Assembly (NCBI GenBank): GCA_016926505.1
Contig: JAFGOM010000023.1
Span: 1-56,058, forward strand
Direction: 5' to 3'
Origin: Methanospirillaceae archaeon
GTDB taxonomy: Archaea > Halobacteriota > Methanomicrobia > Methanomicrobiales > Methanospirillaceae
DNA length: 56,058 nucleotides
This document shows positions 1 to 8,368 of the stretch, one piece after another. The notes beneath the pieces were generated by a model. That model was not told where the DNA came from, searched no databases, and saw only the letters and a program-made list of their open reading frames with translations. How positions within the stretch are numbered: position 1 is the stretch's first letter; the number at the start of each line of letters is the position of its first letter. The position numbers were made by a program, and so were the translations under genes.

Positions 1-1334
1 ATATCTGCATATTCTCCGTTTTGTGCTTCTCCGGTATCATTATAGATACGGTACTTTGCAACTTCATCAATAAAAAAGAGGGTCAGTACCTTAATCCCCT
101 GATAGAAGAGGGCCTGTTCCCGCTCCAGATGAGCGGTTATTGTCTCCCTGATCTGGATACGTCGAATTTGCTCTTCATTGACAATGCCCTGCACTTCACC
201 AGTCGATATTGTATTTCCGTTTGTAAATCTCACTGAATTCGTTAGACCGTTGATCTCTGCAACGATATGTCCTTTGTACTGTTCCAGTTCCCCTGACTTT
301 TCAAACAAGTTAAATCCTTCAGAAACCGTAAGCATCTTTCTAAATATCCCACTCTGCCCTTTCATCTCTATTTCCAGGGTTGCTTTAGGGGGTGTTTTGG
401 GGGAAACAATTAGCCGATTGAGGTAAAGATATCCTTCAGTTCCAGTGGAACCGGAGACAGAGATCCCTTTTACTGCAATCTTCTTTACCAGTTGTTGATT
501 ATAGGCATCAAGGGCATCAAGCCGGTACACCTGATTGTAGATCTGATCCTGTTTGTGAGTCGCTGAATACCTAAGTGTAAAGAGTGGTTTGAACTTCTGA
601 AGGCGTTCACGTGTGGCTGGACCCTCGACTGATTGGGGTTCGTCAATGATAATGATTGGGTGTACGGCTGCAATGACATCGATCGGCCTCCGACTTCGGA
701 ATGAGTCAAGCTGCATATCTATCCGTCGTGCATCCTTTCCCCGGGCATTGAATGCCTGGGAATTGATGACCATTACATTGATCCCACTATCCTGGGCATA
801 CTGGTCTATCCGGTGCAGTTCCCGTGAGTTGTAGATGAAATACCGGATTTTCTTCCCATACTCTTCGGCAAAATGATTATCAGTCAGCTGGAGTGATTTG
901 TATACTCCTTCACGGATGGCAACCGAAGGTACCACGATGATGAACTTGGTAAATCCGTACCGGGCGTTGAGCTCATACATCGTCTTGGTATAGGTGTAGG
1001 TCTTCCCGACTCCGGTCTCCATCTCGATAGTGAGGTTATATTTCCCCTCTAGTTTTTCGGAGGGTTTTATATTGAAGGTTCGCTGGACCCGTTGAATATT
1101 GTCAAGAACGGTGGATTCAGAAATGCCAATCGGATTATTTTTGTATCCGATTTCATCCAGTTCAGGAGATCGTTCCACACCCTCTGTACCAAAGGTATAT
1201 TGGTAGTCTGAAGGATTCGCGACTCCGATATCCCTGCGATAATCAGGAGACTGGTTCGGTTGTCCGGCAAAGACGTCACAGACTGCCCATGCGGCATCAA
1301 CCTGGAACTGCTGGTGTTTAAACTGTAACTTCAT
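1..1334 (-). CDS. res: Type III restriction enzyme Res subunit (partial, C-terminus beyond window)
   Basis: This is the N-terminal part (about 444 residues) of the helicase/nuclease subunit of a type III restriction-modification enzyme. Res translocates on DNA with ATP and cleaves when the Mod subunit finds unmodified sites. Visible motifs are a Walker A-like ETGVGKTYTY near residue 95 and a DEPQSVEG Walker B/DEAD-like box near residue 200, both typical of type III Res proteins. The ATG at 1334 overlaps the stop of the upstream gene as ATGA, with GAGGG about ten bases before it. The reading frame is open to the left edge of the window, so the C-terminal nuclease domain is not seen. It is the last visible gene of an operon with mod. 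Family assignment is secure; whether the protein is intact is unknown. Confidence 0.9.
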   Translation of the reverse strand, partial: MKLQFKHQQFQVDAAWAVCDVFAGQPNQSPDYRRDIGVANPSDYQYTFGTEGVERSPELDEIGYKNNPIGISESTVLDNIQRVQRTFNIKPSEKLEGKYNLTIEMETGVGKTYTYTKTMYELNARYGFTKFIIVVPSVAIREGVYKSLQLTDNHFAEEYGKKIRYFIYNSRELHRIDQYAQDSGINVMVINSQAFNARGKDARRIDMQLDSFRSRRPIDVIAAVHPIIIIDEPQSVEGPATRERLQKFKPLFTLRYSATHKQDQIYNQVYRLDALDAYNQQLVKKIAVKGISVSGSTGTEGYLYLNRLIVSPKTPPKATLEIEMKGQSGIFRKMLTVSEGFNLFEKSGELEQYKGHIVAEINGLTNSVRFTNGNTISTGEVQGIVNEEQIRRIQIRETITAHLEREQALFYQGIKVLTLFFIDEVAKYRIYNDTGEAQNGEYAD

Positions 1335-2401
1335 GAACTACGCCCTCTTGGTTCGTCATCCCCATCTTTTGGCTTTTTATTCTCCGACTCTTTTAACAGG
1401 CGGTCAAAATCACTCTCATATACCTTATCCTGAATGAGACGAAACTTTTCGAATTCATCTTCAGCATATTTCTTCGCCTGATCAGTGCTGATATCTCCTG
1501 CCCTTATTAGGATTTCCCGATCATCAAAAGAAAGGAACTGATCAAGACGAGATGCCCAGTCTTCCATCGTCATCGGAATTCTCCGACGGGCCCGCTCTTC
1601 AGCAAGGTCAAGCCAGGCATTGACAATTCTGCCAAGGGATCCCAATTCTTCAGAGGATAGATAATTCTTTGCAACACTGACATCAGTCCTGACAATCTTT
1701 CCATCAGGGGCATTCTCCCAGGTAGAGAGCCCCATATTATCCCTTTTGCTGTCTGCACGGGCAACGATCAACTCTGCGGCAGTATGTCCGTGAATTGCAT
1801 AATGGAGTTTATTCTGCACTGTTGCAAAAAAGATACGGGTTGTCGGAGCATTTTTATCATAATCAATGCTGGTTGCATAGATGTCAGTAATCTTCTGGTT
1901 AAAGCGTCTCTCACTCAGTCGGATCTCCCGGATTTCAGCAAGAAGATGCTCAAAGTAATCTTCCCCCAGAAAAGTACCATTTTCCATCCGTTTTTTATCA
2001 AGGACATACCCCTTGATGGCAAACTGCCTGAGGATCCGGGTGGCCCACTGCCTGAACTGGGTTGCCCGGATGGAATTGACCCGGTATCCTACTGAAATAA
2101 CTGCATCCAGATTATAATAGTCGATATTGCGTGAAACGTCCCTGTTTCCTTCCCGTTGAACTAATCGGAATTTCCGATAAGTTGCTTCTCGGGAGAGTTC
2201 ACCACTTTCATAGATGCTGATCAGATGTTCACTGATAGTTGGTTGCGCAACATCGAAGAGCAGAGCCATCATCTTCTGACTCAGCCAGATCGTCTCATCT
2301 TCGTATCTGACCTCGATACTCCCCTCACCAGATTCCAGGGTGAAGATCAGAAAATCAGCAGTGCTGTTCCTGATGAGTTTCCCTGTATCGCTTCCCATCA
2401 T
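1331..2401 (-). CDS. RhuM-family protein inside the type III R-M operon
   Basis: The 356-residue protein matches the RhuM ('virulence RhuM') family. It has an N-terminal block EVRYEDETIWLSQKMMALLF followed by a helix-turn-helix-like segment (PTISEHL), then a conserved core around residues 100-250 including YYNLDAVISVGYRVNS and RATQFRQWA. The biochemical role of RhuM proteins is not established; the name comes from a Salmonella pathogenicity island gene. A strong ribosome site GGAGAGG lies just before the ATGATG start, so the second ATG (2398) may be the true one. It sits between mod and res and overlaps res by ATGA, which implies a function tied to the restriction system. A regulatory or accessory-defence role is my inference. 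Confidence 0.85.
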   Translation of the reverse strand: MMGSDTGKLIRNSTADFLIFTLESGEGSIEVRYEDETIWLSQKMMALLFDVAQPTISEHLISIYESGELSREATYRKFRLVQREGNRDVSRNIDYYNLDAVISVGYRVNSIRATQFRQWATRILRQFAIKGYVLDKKRMENGTFLGEDYFEHLLAEIREIRLSERRFNQKITDIYATSIDYDKNAPTTRIFFATVQNKLHYAIHGHTAAELIVARADSKRDNMGLSTWENAPDGKIVRTDVSVAKNYLSSEELGSLGRIVNAWLDLAEERARRRIPMTMEDWASRLDQFLSFDDREILIRAGDISTDQAKKYAEDEFEKFRLIQDKVYESDFDRLLKESENKKPKDGDDEPRGRSS

Positions 2402-2466
2402 ATCCTCTCCGGATATATTCCCAACGGAAGGGATTCAGAATAACAAGTGAACATATCGATCTCCGC

Positions 2467-4392
2467 TCAGATGACCCGGACTGTAGTATTCGGAGAGAGA
2501 GTTTTGAAGATTCCATCGATATTGAGTTTTCCCGGGCTGTCTTTAAATGAACCGTCCCTGAATACGGCTCGGAGCGGTTTCATCAGGGCAATCTTTCGCA
2601 TGACCTCCTCAGGGATGTTTGAATCAAAACAGGCGATGAGGGAGTTGTTTTCCGGATCTATGTGGTGTATGGTGAATTTGTCTATTGTTTCGGTGGTATG
2701 GGTGAGATCGAGTTTCAGACCCCAGGAGAGGAGTACCTGGTAGAGGAGATCAAGATCCGTTCGATCCTCCTTAACATTATCAATGAGACCTTCGATCGTC
2801 TCTTGTTTGTATTCAGTGGCAGAGTAATAGACGTCTTTCATGTTCGTGTCATCGATTTTGAAGACACGAAATCCGATATCAGGGACGGATTTTGGATTAC
2901 CGGTGAGAGTTGACTGAGCGTTCTCTTGTTCGATCTGGGTTTTTATTTGTTCACCGGCCCGCCGGATTCGTTCTTTTCCAATTTCAGCAATCGTTTTAAA
3001 TCCTGCTTTAAATGCTTCAGTATTTTCTGGGCAGTGTTCGGGTAATTGAATCATAATAAATTTATGAAACGCAGAATCCTCATAATTCAAATCTAGTGTG
3101 GCATGAGCAGTGGTAGATGAGCCTGCAAAAAAATCTAGGACAATCTCTTCTCGGCTTAATCCAAGTTTTAGCAATTCTTTAATTAAATCTTTTGGTTTAG
3201 GATTCTCAAAGGTAGCTAAGTTACCAAATATATCTATCATTTCTTGTGAGCCTTTCGTATTGAATGGAACAAAATCCCAAAGAGTTGTCCAAGTTATACC
3301 CTTTTTAACATCACATAAAAAACGTTTTAATTTTGGGCGACCTTGATCATCTTCTCCAAAATATATCTCATTATTTTGTATTAAGAAATCAACTTTTTCA
3401 TTATTATATCTCCAATTACCATTAGAAGAGGGGTAATGTTCTTGTCCGGTTCTTGGATTTGTAATAGGATAATAAAGAGATGATACATATCTACCACCCT
3501 TTATATTTGCCATCAAATCACCGGGGGTCCAAGGGCCTTTAGGATGATTATCTGGATTTTTATATCTTGATTCTTGCTCAACGCTTCTTTTTCTTAAATT
3601 AAGAGATAATAACTGAGTATTTTTACAGTATACAATAATATAATCGTGTTGCGTCCCAATTATTTGATCATTCGGAGGGGTGCTACGTTTTTTCCAAATA
3701 ATATTAGCAACAAAGTTCTCTTCCCCAAATATCTCATCCATCATCTTCCGCAGATTATGGACTTCATTATCATCTATCGAGACAAAAATAACCCCTTCAT
3801 CCCGGAGCAGATTCTTCGCTAATTTCAACCGAGGATATAACATCGAACACCAGTCCGAATGATACCTCCCCCGGTCCTTCCCATTCTTAAACATCCTGTT
3901 TCCGGCTTCATCTATCACCCCGGTCTCTTCATCATACTCATTACTATCCATCACAAACGTATCATTGTAAATGAAATCATTCCCGGTATTATAGGGAGGA
4001 TCAATGTAGATCATCTTCACCGAATTCAGATAACTCTCCTGCAGAAGTTTTAACGCATCAAGATTATCCCCTTCTATGAAGACATTCTTGGTATTCTCCC
4101 AGTCTTTGCTCTCTGATATCCGTGGCCTGAGCGTTTTATGCACTGGCCGGTTCGCCTCTACCATGGATCGCCTCTTCCCAACCCAGGTGAACTCGTACCG
4201 CTCTTCTCTCCCTTCAACAACTTCACCCGTAAGTTCCTGCCTGAGAAGATCGAAGTCAATTCCTTTTCTGATGGCACCATCTTCACCCGGGATCTCAACA
4301 ATTACCTGCGGAAAAAGGGTTCCTATCTGTTTAATATGGTCAGCAGTCAGATCAGGCGATTTCATGGGAAGTTTGTCAAATTTTTTATTCAT
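2467..4392 (-). CDS. mod: Type III R-M DNA methyltransferase (Mod)
   Basis: This 641-residue protein is a beta-class N6-adenine or N4-cytosine DNA methyltransferase, and the site-recognising subunit of a type III restriction system. The catalytic motif IV DPPYNTGNDF is near residue 130 and the SAM-binding motif I FFAGSSTTAHATLDLN near residue 425, in the beta-class order. The region between them (about 230-390) is the probable target-recognition domain and is visibly more AT-rich than the rest of the gene, as expected of exchangeable specificity regions. The length is usual for Mod. It lies 23 bases after the PIN gene and 65 bases before rhuM in the same orientation. The recognition sequence cannot be read from the protein. 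Confidence 0.93.
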   Translation of the reverse strand: MNKKFDKLPMKSPDLTADHIKQIGTLFPQVIVEIPGEDGAIRKGIDFDLLRQELTGEVVEGREERYEFTWVGKRRSMVEANRPVHKTLRPRISESKDWENTKNVFIEGDNLDALKLLQESYLNSVKMIYIDPPYNTGNDFIYNDTFVMDSNEYDEETGVIDEAGNRMFKNGKDRGRYHSDWCSMLYPRLKLAKNLLRDEGVIFVSIDDNEVHNLRKMMDEIFGEENFVANIIWKKRSTPPNDQIIGTQHDYIIVYCKNTQLLSLNLRKRSVEQESRYKNPDNHPKGPWTPGDLMANIKGGRYVSSLYYPITNPRTGQEHYPSSNGNWRYNNEKVDFLIQNNEIYFGEDDQGRPKLKRFLCDVKKGITWTTLWDFVPFNTKGSQEMIDIFGNLATFENPKPKDLIKELLKLGLSREEIVLDFFAGSSTTAHATLDLNYEDSAFHKFIMIQLPEHCPENTEAFKAGFKTIAEIGKERIRRAGEQIKTQIEQENAQSTLTGNPKSVPDIGFRVFKIDDTNMKDVYYSATEYKQETIEGLIDNVKEDRTDLDLLYQVLLSWGLKLDLTHTTETIDKFTIHHIDPENNSLIACFDSNIPEEVMRKIALMKPLRAVFRDGSFKDSPGKLNIDGIFKTLSPNTTVRVI

Positions 4393-4415
4393 GGATATTC
4401 TCTTGGATATGTTTT

Positions 4416-4904
4416 TTAGAGATGTAACCTAACTTTTTTCGCTTTCATTAAATCAAAAACAGAAAGGAACGGAACTTGAAATACTTCACAGATATTTGGA
4501 ATTTTTACTTTTGTTGATCCAGGCCCGGTTTTTTCTTCATGGGTAACAATGGTAAAATCTCCGGTCATCGCGGTGGCAATAAGCCAGGGGTCGGCTTTTT
4601 CAAGGAATGAATAGCGGTGGTGTTCTGCAAATCGTGGTTCCTGCATAATAAACGTCACTATCTTTCTCAAATTCTCTTGAACCGGAATATCGGGTTCAGC
4701 AAAAAATTCTTTGGGAAAGTCAGCCATCCAGTCACGCAATGCATCATTCCCATCAATGATCTCTTCCCTTACTGCTTTTACTGTCAGGACGGCCTGCTCT
4801 TCGGCCAGTATCTCAAGCCATCTCCAGAATCCTGGTGCAATATCAAAGGAATAATACCCGTTCTTCGCCTGGATAAACACATTCGAGTCAAGGAGATAAT
4901 TCAC
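4416..4904 (-). CDS. DUF4411-type PIN-domain protein (probable toxin ribonuclease)
   Basis: The protein (about 162 residues from a GTG at 4904) begins NYLLDSNVFIQAKN, the first acidic motif of PIN-domain nucleases, and continues with FDIAPGFWRWL, typical of the DUF4411 branch. A later acidic motif is EKADPWLIATA, and the C-terminal VTHEE adds a further acidic site. PIN proteins are metal-dependent ribonucleases, often toxins of toxin-antitoxin pairs. An upstream TTG at 4928 would also keep the frame, but the GTG fits the family's start much better. It overlaps the end of the HTH/ImmA-IrrE gene, the usual antitoxin partner of DUF4411 proteins, and is followed directly by mod. Nuclease activity is inferred from the motifs. 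Confidence 0.82.
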   Translation of the reverse strand: MNYLLDSNVFIQAKNGYYSFDIAPGFWRWLEILAEEQAVLTVKAVREEIIDGNDALRDWMADFPKEFFAEPDIPVQENLRKIVTFIMQEPRFAEHHRYSFLEKADPWLIATAMTGDFTIVTHEEKTGPGSTKVKIPNICEVFQVPFLSVFDLMKAKKVRLHL

Positions 4905-6072
4905 GATGATACCCCAGACGCTCGGCAAACTCTTTCAGACCAGAGGCATTCTTTACACCGAGAATAGAGAAAGCGTCCCGGTAGAGCATCTGACCTGATG
5001 CAACCTCTGACAATACCGCAAGAGCAAGGTTTCTCCCGGTCTTATATCGCCGGATCAAATGAGGATCCGGACCCCCTCCTGATCTCTCCTGATCCTTCTT
5101 CTTTGTCGCTATGATACGCCCTATCTCATCTGCATAATACCGGTCTTTTTCAGTATCTGTGATGAGTCCAAGATGGTACGCCCTGATGATAGCAACCAGA
5201 CGGCTGACCTTCAGCTTTTTGCGAAGAGTATCAAGATTTGTATTATTATCTGCATCCTGGTTCCAAAGGGATATCACCTGACCTGCAGGAGCAAGAACTT
5301 CAGCAGCCACCTGGTTGCACCATTGTTCTTGAGGAACTGTCGTTGGAGTGAGGAGCGGACTATCAAGAACACCGCTGACATCGATAAGCAGGTGGGCGAT
5401 CTCATGGATCAGGGTAAACACCTGAGCAGGTTTTGCATCAGAACCGTTAATCATAACCAGGGGAGCAATGGGGTCAGAGAGGACAAATCCCCGGAATTCT
5501 TCAGATATAAGGGGTCTATGTGTATTATTTCTAAAAATACTGGTAATAAGAACGGTAATGCCTGCATCCTCGGCATGATTAATCAGATACCGTAGAGATT
5601 CCTGCCAGTCCCGGCATCGGGGATATTCTGGAGAGTCCAAAGAGAGGAGATGAATGATCGTGCCTGCAGCCCTTTTTGGATCATTATCTGGCCGATAAAT
5701 GCCGATAAACGGGAGTGGTTCATAATCCTCCGAGATCAGATACTCGCGATACCACTCCTGTTTCCGTTTTGCATCATGAATCGTCTCGATTAATTCTGGA
5801 CTGGGTTTCTCCAGTGTATAAGAACCAGGTGTCCTGAAATCGGCGATTGGAAGACCCTCCTCCGGTACAGCATCAGCAAATAATAAGCCCAGAGGAATCA
5901 GGGATATTTTTGAGATCTTCTTTGCAATAGAGAACGGGATAGCAGATCTTCCCTCTTCCCATGCAATAAACCTATCCAAGTCCACCTGTAGTTTCTGAGC
6001 GATCTCTTCACGGGATAATCCCGCACGCTCCCGGGACCACAGGATCATTTCTCTTTTGATTATCGTCTGCAT
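4888..6072 (-). CDS. XRE HTH-ImmA/IrrE metallopeptidase regulator (probable antitoxin)
   Basis: This 394-residue protein starts at an ATG preceded by GGTGAT at ideal spacing. It has an N-terminal XRE-type helix-turn-helix (about residues 5-60, SREEIAQKLQVDLDRFIAWEEG) and a central ImmA/IrrE-type zinc peptidase domain with the HExxH motif in FTLIHEIAHLLID. The last 100 residues resemble the C-terminal extension common in COG2856 proteins. Members act as repressor-proteases in mobile elements or as antitoxins of DUF4411 PIN toxins. It is the first gene of the five-gene defence operon, so it may also control restriction genes downstream. The protease residues look intact. The antitoxin role is inferred from gene pairing. 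Confidence 0.85.
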   Translation of the reverse strand: MQTIIKREMILWSRERAGLSREEIAQKLQVDLDRFIAWEEGRSAIPFSIAKKISKISLIPLGLLFADAVPEEGLPIADFRTPGSYTLEKPSPELIETIHDAKRKQEWYREYLISEDYEPLPFIGIYRPDNDPKRAAGTIIHLLSLDSPEYPRCRDWQESLRYLINHAEDAGITVLITSIFRNNTHRPLISEEFRGFVLSDPIAPLVMINGSDAKPAQVFTLIHEIAHLLIDVSGVLDSPLLTPTTVPQEQWCNQVAAEVLAPAGQVISLWNQDADNNTNLDTLRKKLKVSRLVAIIRAYHLGLITDTEKDRYYADEIGRIIATKKKDQERSGGGPDPHLIRRYKTGRNLALAVLSEVASGQMLYRDAFSILGVKNASGLKEFAERLGYHRELSP

Positions 6073-6680
6073 TATTATCACCAGGTTCTGGGTATTTTTT
6101 GTTAATTATTTATTCATCAAACACAATTATGGATCTGAGCCGGCCACTCGTGAATCCAACCGTCCCTCTTTTATGAAATTCTGATTTAACAGGATCTGAA
6201 TAGTAAATTGCTTCTCATTTTTCACCTTTCTCTCATGGCATCACAGATTTTTCTCTTTCTCATTTTGCAGGAGAATAGTATCATTCAGATCCTAAAACTG
6301 CGGCTGCTCAACGGGCAGAATCTGTCTGACCTGATCTTCTTATATGGTATCTGGTGAAAGTCCTCAGAAATCAGGGTTGATACTATCCCGGCCATTCACT
6401 CTGAATAGTAATATTGATTACCATTGGCATATTCATTAGGTTTTCCCTCCCCTTCCTTATAATCAATAGCAAGGCGTCCATTATCTGACCATTTTTTTTA
6501 TGAGAGATACCGTACGTGAATATACCAATAATAATGATAACAGGGAAAATAGTTCGGTATTCCTCAATTTATTCGAGAACATTTCGAATCGTGCATATGA
6601 AAAGTAAAAATCAGGATATTACCAATGATCCCGGCCAACCCATGTATATTAATAGAAAGATTACCAATCATCTTTCTGGT
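6073..6680. other. Intergenic region between divergent units
   Basis: About 600 bases separate the defence operon (leftward) from the GerW-like gene (rightward). An uninterrupted frame extends upstream of the GerW start to 6516, but its first 55 residues do not resemble the family. A 40-codon open frame (6235-6357, plus) reads as plausible protein but has no ribosome site or recognised similarity. Poly-T at 6489-6496 may be a terminator or spacer. I see no RNA gene or repeat. Confidence 0.5.
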
Positions 6681-7079
6681 ATGACCACAGAAGATATCTT
6701 AAAAGAGGCTGCAGGAGAGTTAAAAGAACTCTTAAACGGCAACAATGTGCTGGGTGATCCCATTGATCTTGGCGACCGCACCCTTATTACCGTCAGCAGG
6801 TACGGTCTCGGGTTTGGAGCAGGAAGCGGTACCGGAAAGGACGGAGACGGAAGTGGTGCGGGAGGAGGAGGAGGCATTGAACCGATCGCTCTTCTGGTGA
6901 TTCATAAAAACGTGCCAGGGGCAGACGGAATCTCAATCTTCTCCCTGCGGGGAGAGCATGCCGTTGCACAGGTCATCCGGTCTCTTGGTGAATCGGTTGT
7001 TCCCATGATAAAGGATATCATGAACAGGAAGACAGAAGATACAGGTACCGGCGAATCGTTCGAACCAGCCGGTGCCTGA
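6681..7079 (+). CDS. GerW/YtfJ-family protein
   Basis: The 132-residue protein has the layout of the GerW (YtfJ) family: an N-terminal helix (TTEDILKEAAGELKEL), a beta segment NNVLGDPIDLGDRTLI, a glycine-rich loop (GAGSGTGKDGDGSGAGGGGG) and a C-terminal VIPLV-like stretch ending in MIKDIMNR. In Bacillus the homologue is a forespore protein; in non-sporulating archaea its role is unknown. I chose the ATG at 6681 because similarity begins there; the frame stays open to 6516 but lacks family features. The next gene is a DUF2953 protein, the same neighbour (ytfI) seen in Bacillus, so the pair appears conserved across domains. Confidence 0.85.
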   Translation: MTTEDILKEAAGELKELLNGNNVLGDPIDLGDRTLITVSRYGLGFGAGSGTGKDGDGSGAGGGGGIEPIALLVIHKNVPGADGISIFSLRGEHAVAQVIRSLGESVVPMIKDIMNRKTEDTGTGESFEPAGA

Positions 7080-7106
7080 AGAGATACTCTCGCGGGAACT
7101 GCCGGT

Positions 7107-7745
7107 ATGGAATGGATTATTCCTGCTCTTCTCACTCTCTCTCTTACTATCGGAGCAGTGCTTCTCTATTGCATTCCCCTGCGGCTCAGACTTTCCTTCA
7201 GTACTACTGATACTCATCCACACGGATCTGCAACCGTTACCTGTGGGATAACCGGCATCAGGGTGAACCTGATCCCGGGAGAAGTGCAGGCAGAGATACT
7301 GCTTCTCAATTCAGTTTTAATCCGCCCTCATATAACCGGATCCGGTTTTGGTTCCCGGGATGATGACTCGTTCTTTAGCCAGTTGAAAACCCCCGGTGCT
7401 ATCCAGTGGATATCCCGGATTCCCGGCTGGATATCGAGAATTATCAGTCATGGAACAATCGAGAAAATAACCGGCAGGATCCGGTTCGGGTCCGGCGATC
7501 CCATGCTTACCGGACTCCTGTATGGTATCTACCGGGCAGTAATCCCTCTCGTTCCCGAACGGTGCTCTTTCTGGTTCTGCCCGGTCTTTGAGAGGGCAGA
7601 ATGCACCGGTGAGTGTGATCTCCAATTTTGTATCAGACGACCCCTCGATATCCTGGTTCCCGCTGGAGCAGATGTATTATCCCTTATCCTGGCAGAAAAA
7701 GTATCGTTTGTGCCCCCCGGAATGACCGGAGCAGACCGTGCCTGA
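7107..7745 (+). CDS. DUF2953 membrane-anchored protein
   Basis: The 212-residue protein has one N-terminal membrane segment (about residues 3-25) followed by a beta-rich domain typical of DUF2953, including the conserved GSGDPMLTGLLYGIYRAV segment near residue 133 and the later CDLQFCIRRP. DUF2953 proteins (Bacillus YtfI) are of unknown function and often lie next to GerW/YtfJ genes, as here (27 bases downstream). Probably the two proteins act together at the membrane. The following small gene overlaps its end by eight bases, so the three form one operon. Confidence 0.82.
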   Translation: MEWIIPALLTLSLTIGAVLLYCIPLRLRLSFSTTDTHPHGSATVTCGITGIRVNLIPGEVQAEILLLNSVLIRPHITGSGFGSRDDDSFFSQLKTPGAIQWISRIPGWISRIISHGTIEKITGRIRFGSGDPMLTGLLYGIYRAVIPLVPERCSFWFCPVFERAECTGECDLQFCIRRPLDILVPAGADVLSLILAEKVSFVPPGMTGADRA

Positions 7746-7956
7746 AGAAGTGTACTTCTCATCCCCTGTACGGCTGGGGAACAGAAACATCTATTCACTG
7801 ATAAGACGTATTGCATGGACTGGAAAATCCGGGATAATTGTCTCGTGTAATCCTCTGGCTCTTGTCATAGAAGAAGAGAACTCCTGGTTTTTTGTTCCTC
7901 TAAAGGAAGGGATAGATGAATCTATTGTATTCAGACTCGATCCCTCCCGCCGCTAA
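7738..7956 (+). CDS. Small hypothetical protein, third gene of the GerW-DUF2953 operon
   Basis: This 72-residue frame starts at GTG, overlapping the DUF2953 stop by eight bases, and ends RLDPSRR. It has no signal peptide, no membrane segment and no cysteine cluster apart from one Cys. The sequence alternates hydrophobic and charged residues (GIIVSCNPLALVIEEENSWFFVPL), which suggests a small beta-rich domain. The tight overlap supports it being a real, co-translated gene. I do not recognise a family. Confidence 0.65.
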   Translation: MPEEVYFSSPVRLGNRNIYSLIRRIAWTGKSGIIVSCNPLALVIEEENSWFFVPLKEGIDESIVFRLDPSRR

Positions 7957-7964
7957 AAATCTTC

Positions 7965-8291
7965 TCAATTCAAAAAAACCCGGCAGACCGGATCGATTGA
8001 GATGCATCTGCTCTCTTTTTGTAACCGATTCTTTCTGTGGATATAAACCCTCAACCCGGCATCATTGATGGTGAGGCCCGGAAAATTTCTCTGTTTCATA
8101 CTGATTGCACGACCTTCTGGCTGGGAACGGTTCTTAGGAAAGATTGAATCAGTGCCATTTGTCATTCCTTTCGCATGTTCTGCCCGGGATATCTGAACCA
8201 GTCCGAGAAAAATCCTGCTGCCCGCATCTTTGGTGATATTTCCACTGAAATCCGGATTATTTTTAATCTCAAATCCCCTTCCCTCCATCAT
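7965..8291 (-). CDS. Doubtful 108-residue open frame
   Basis: This frame fills most of the 412-base gap between the GerW operon and the TauE-like gene, on the opposite strand. It starts ATGATGGAGGG without a clear ribosome site and encodes a basic, soluble protein with no recognised motif. It is listed because it is the only substantial frame in this gap and does not overlap another gene. It could equally be a chance frame or a relic; otherwise I see nothing in the gap. Confidence 0.28.
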   Translation of the reverse strand: MMEGRGFEIKNNPDFSGNITKDAGSRIFLGLVQISRAEHAKGMTNGTDSIFPKNRSQPEGRAISMKQRNFPGLTINDAGLRVYIHRKNRLQKESRCISIDPVCRVFLN

Positions 8292-8368
8292 CGTTGTTTC
8301 CCCGGGACAGAGGTGAGCAAAACCATAAGGACTCTCTTTGGATACTGATTTGAAATATCAGGGAATTA

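Noticed and set aside
6235-6357. 40-codon open frame beginning ATGGCATCACAG
   Set aside because: Plausible peptide, but no ribosome site, promoter or recognised similarity; too short to support as a gene.
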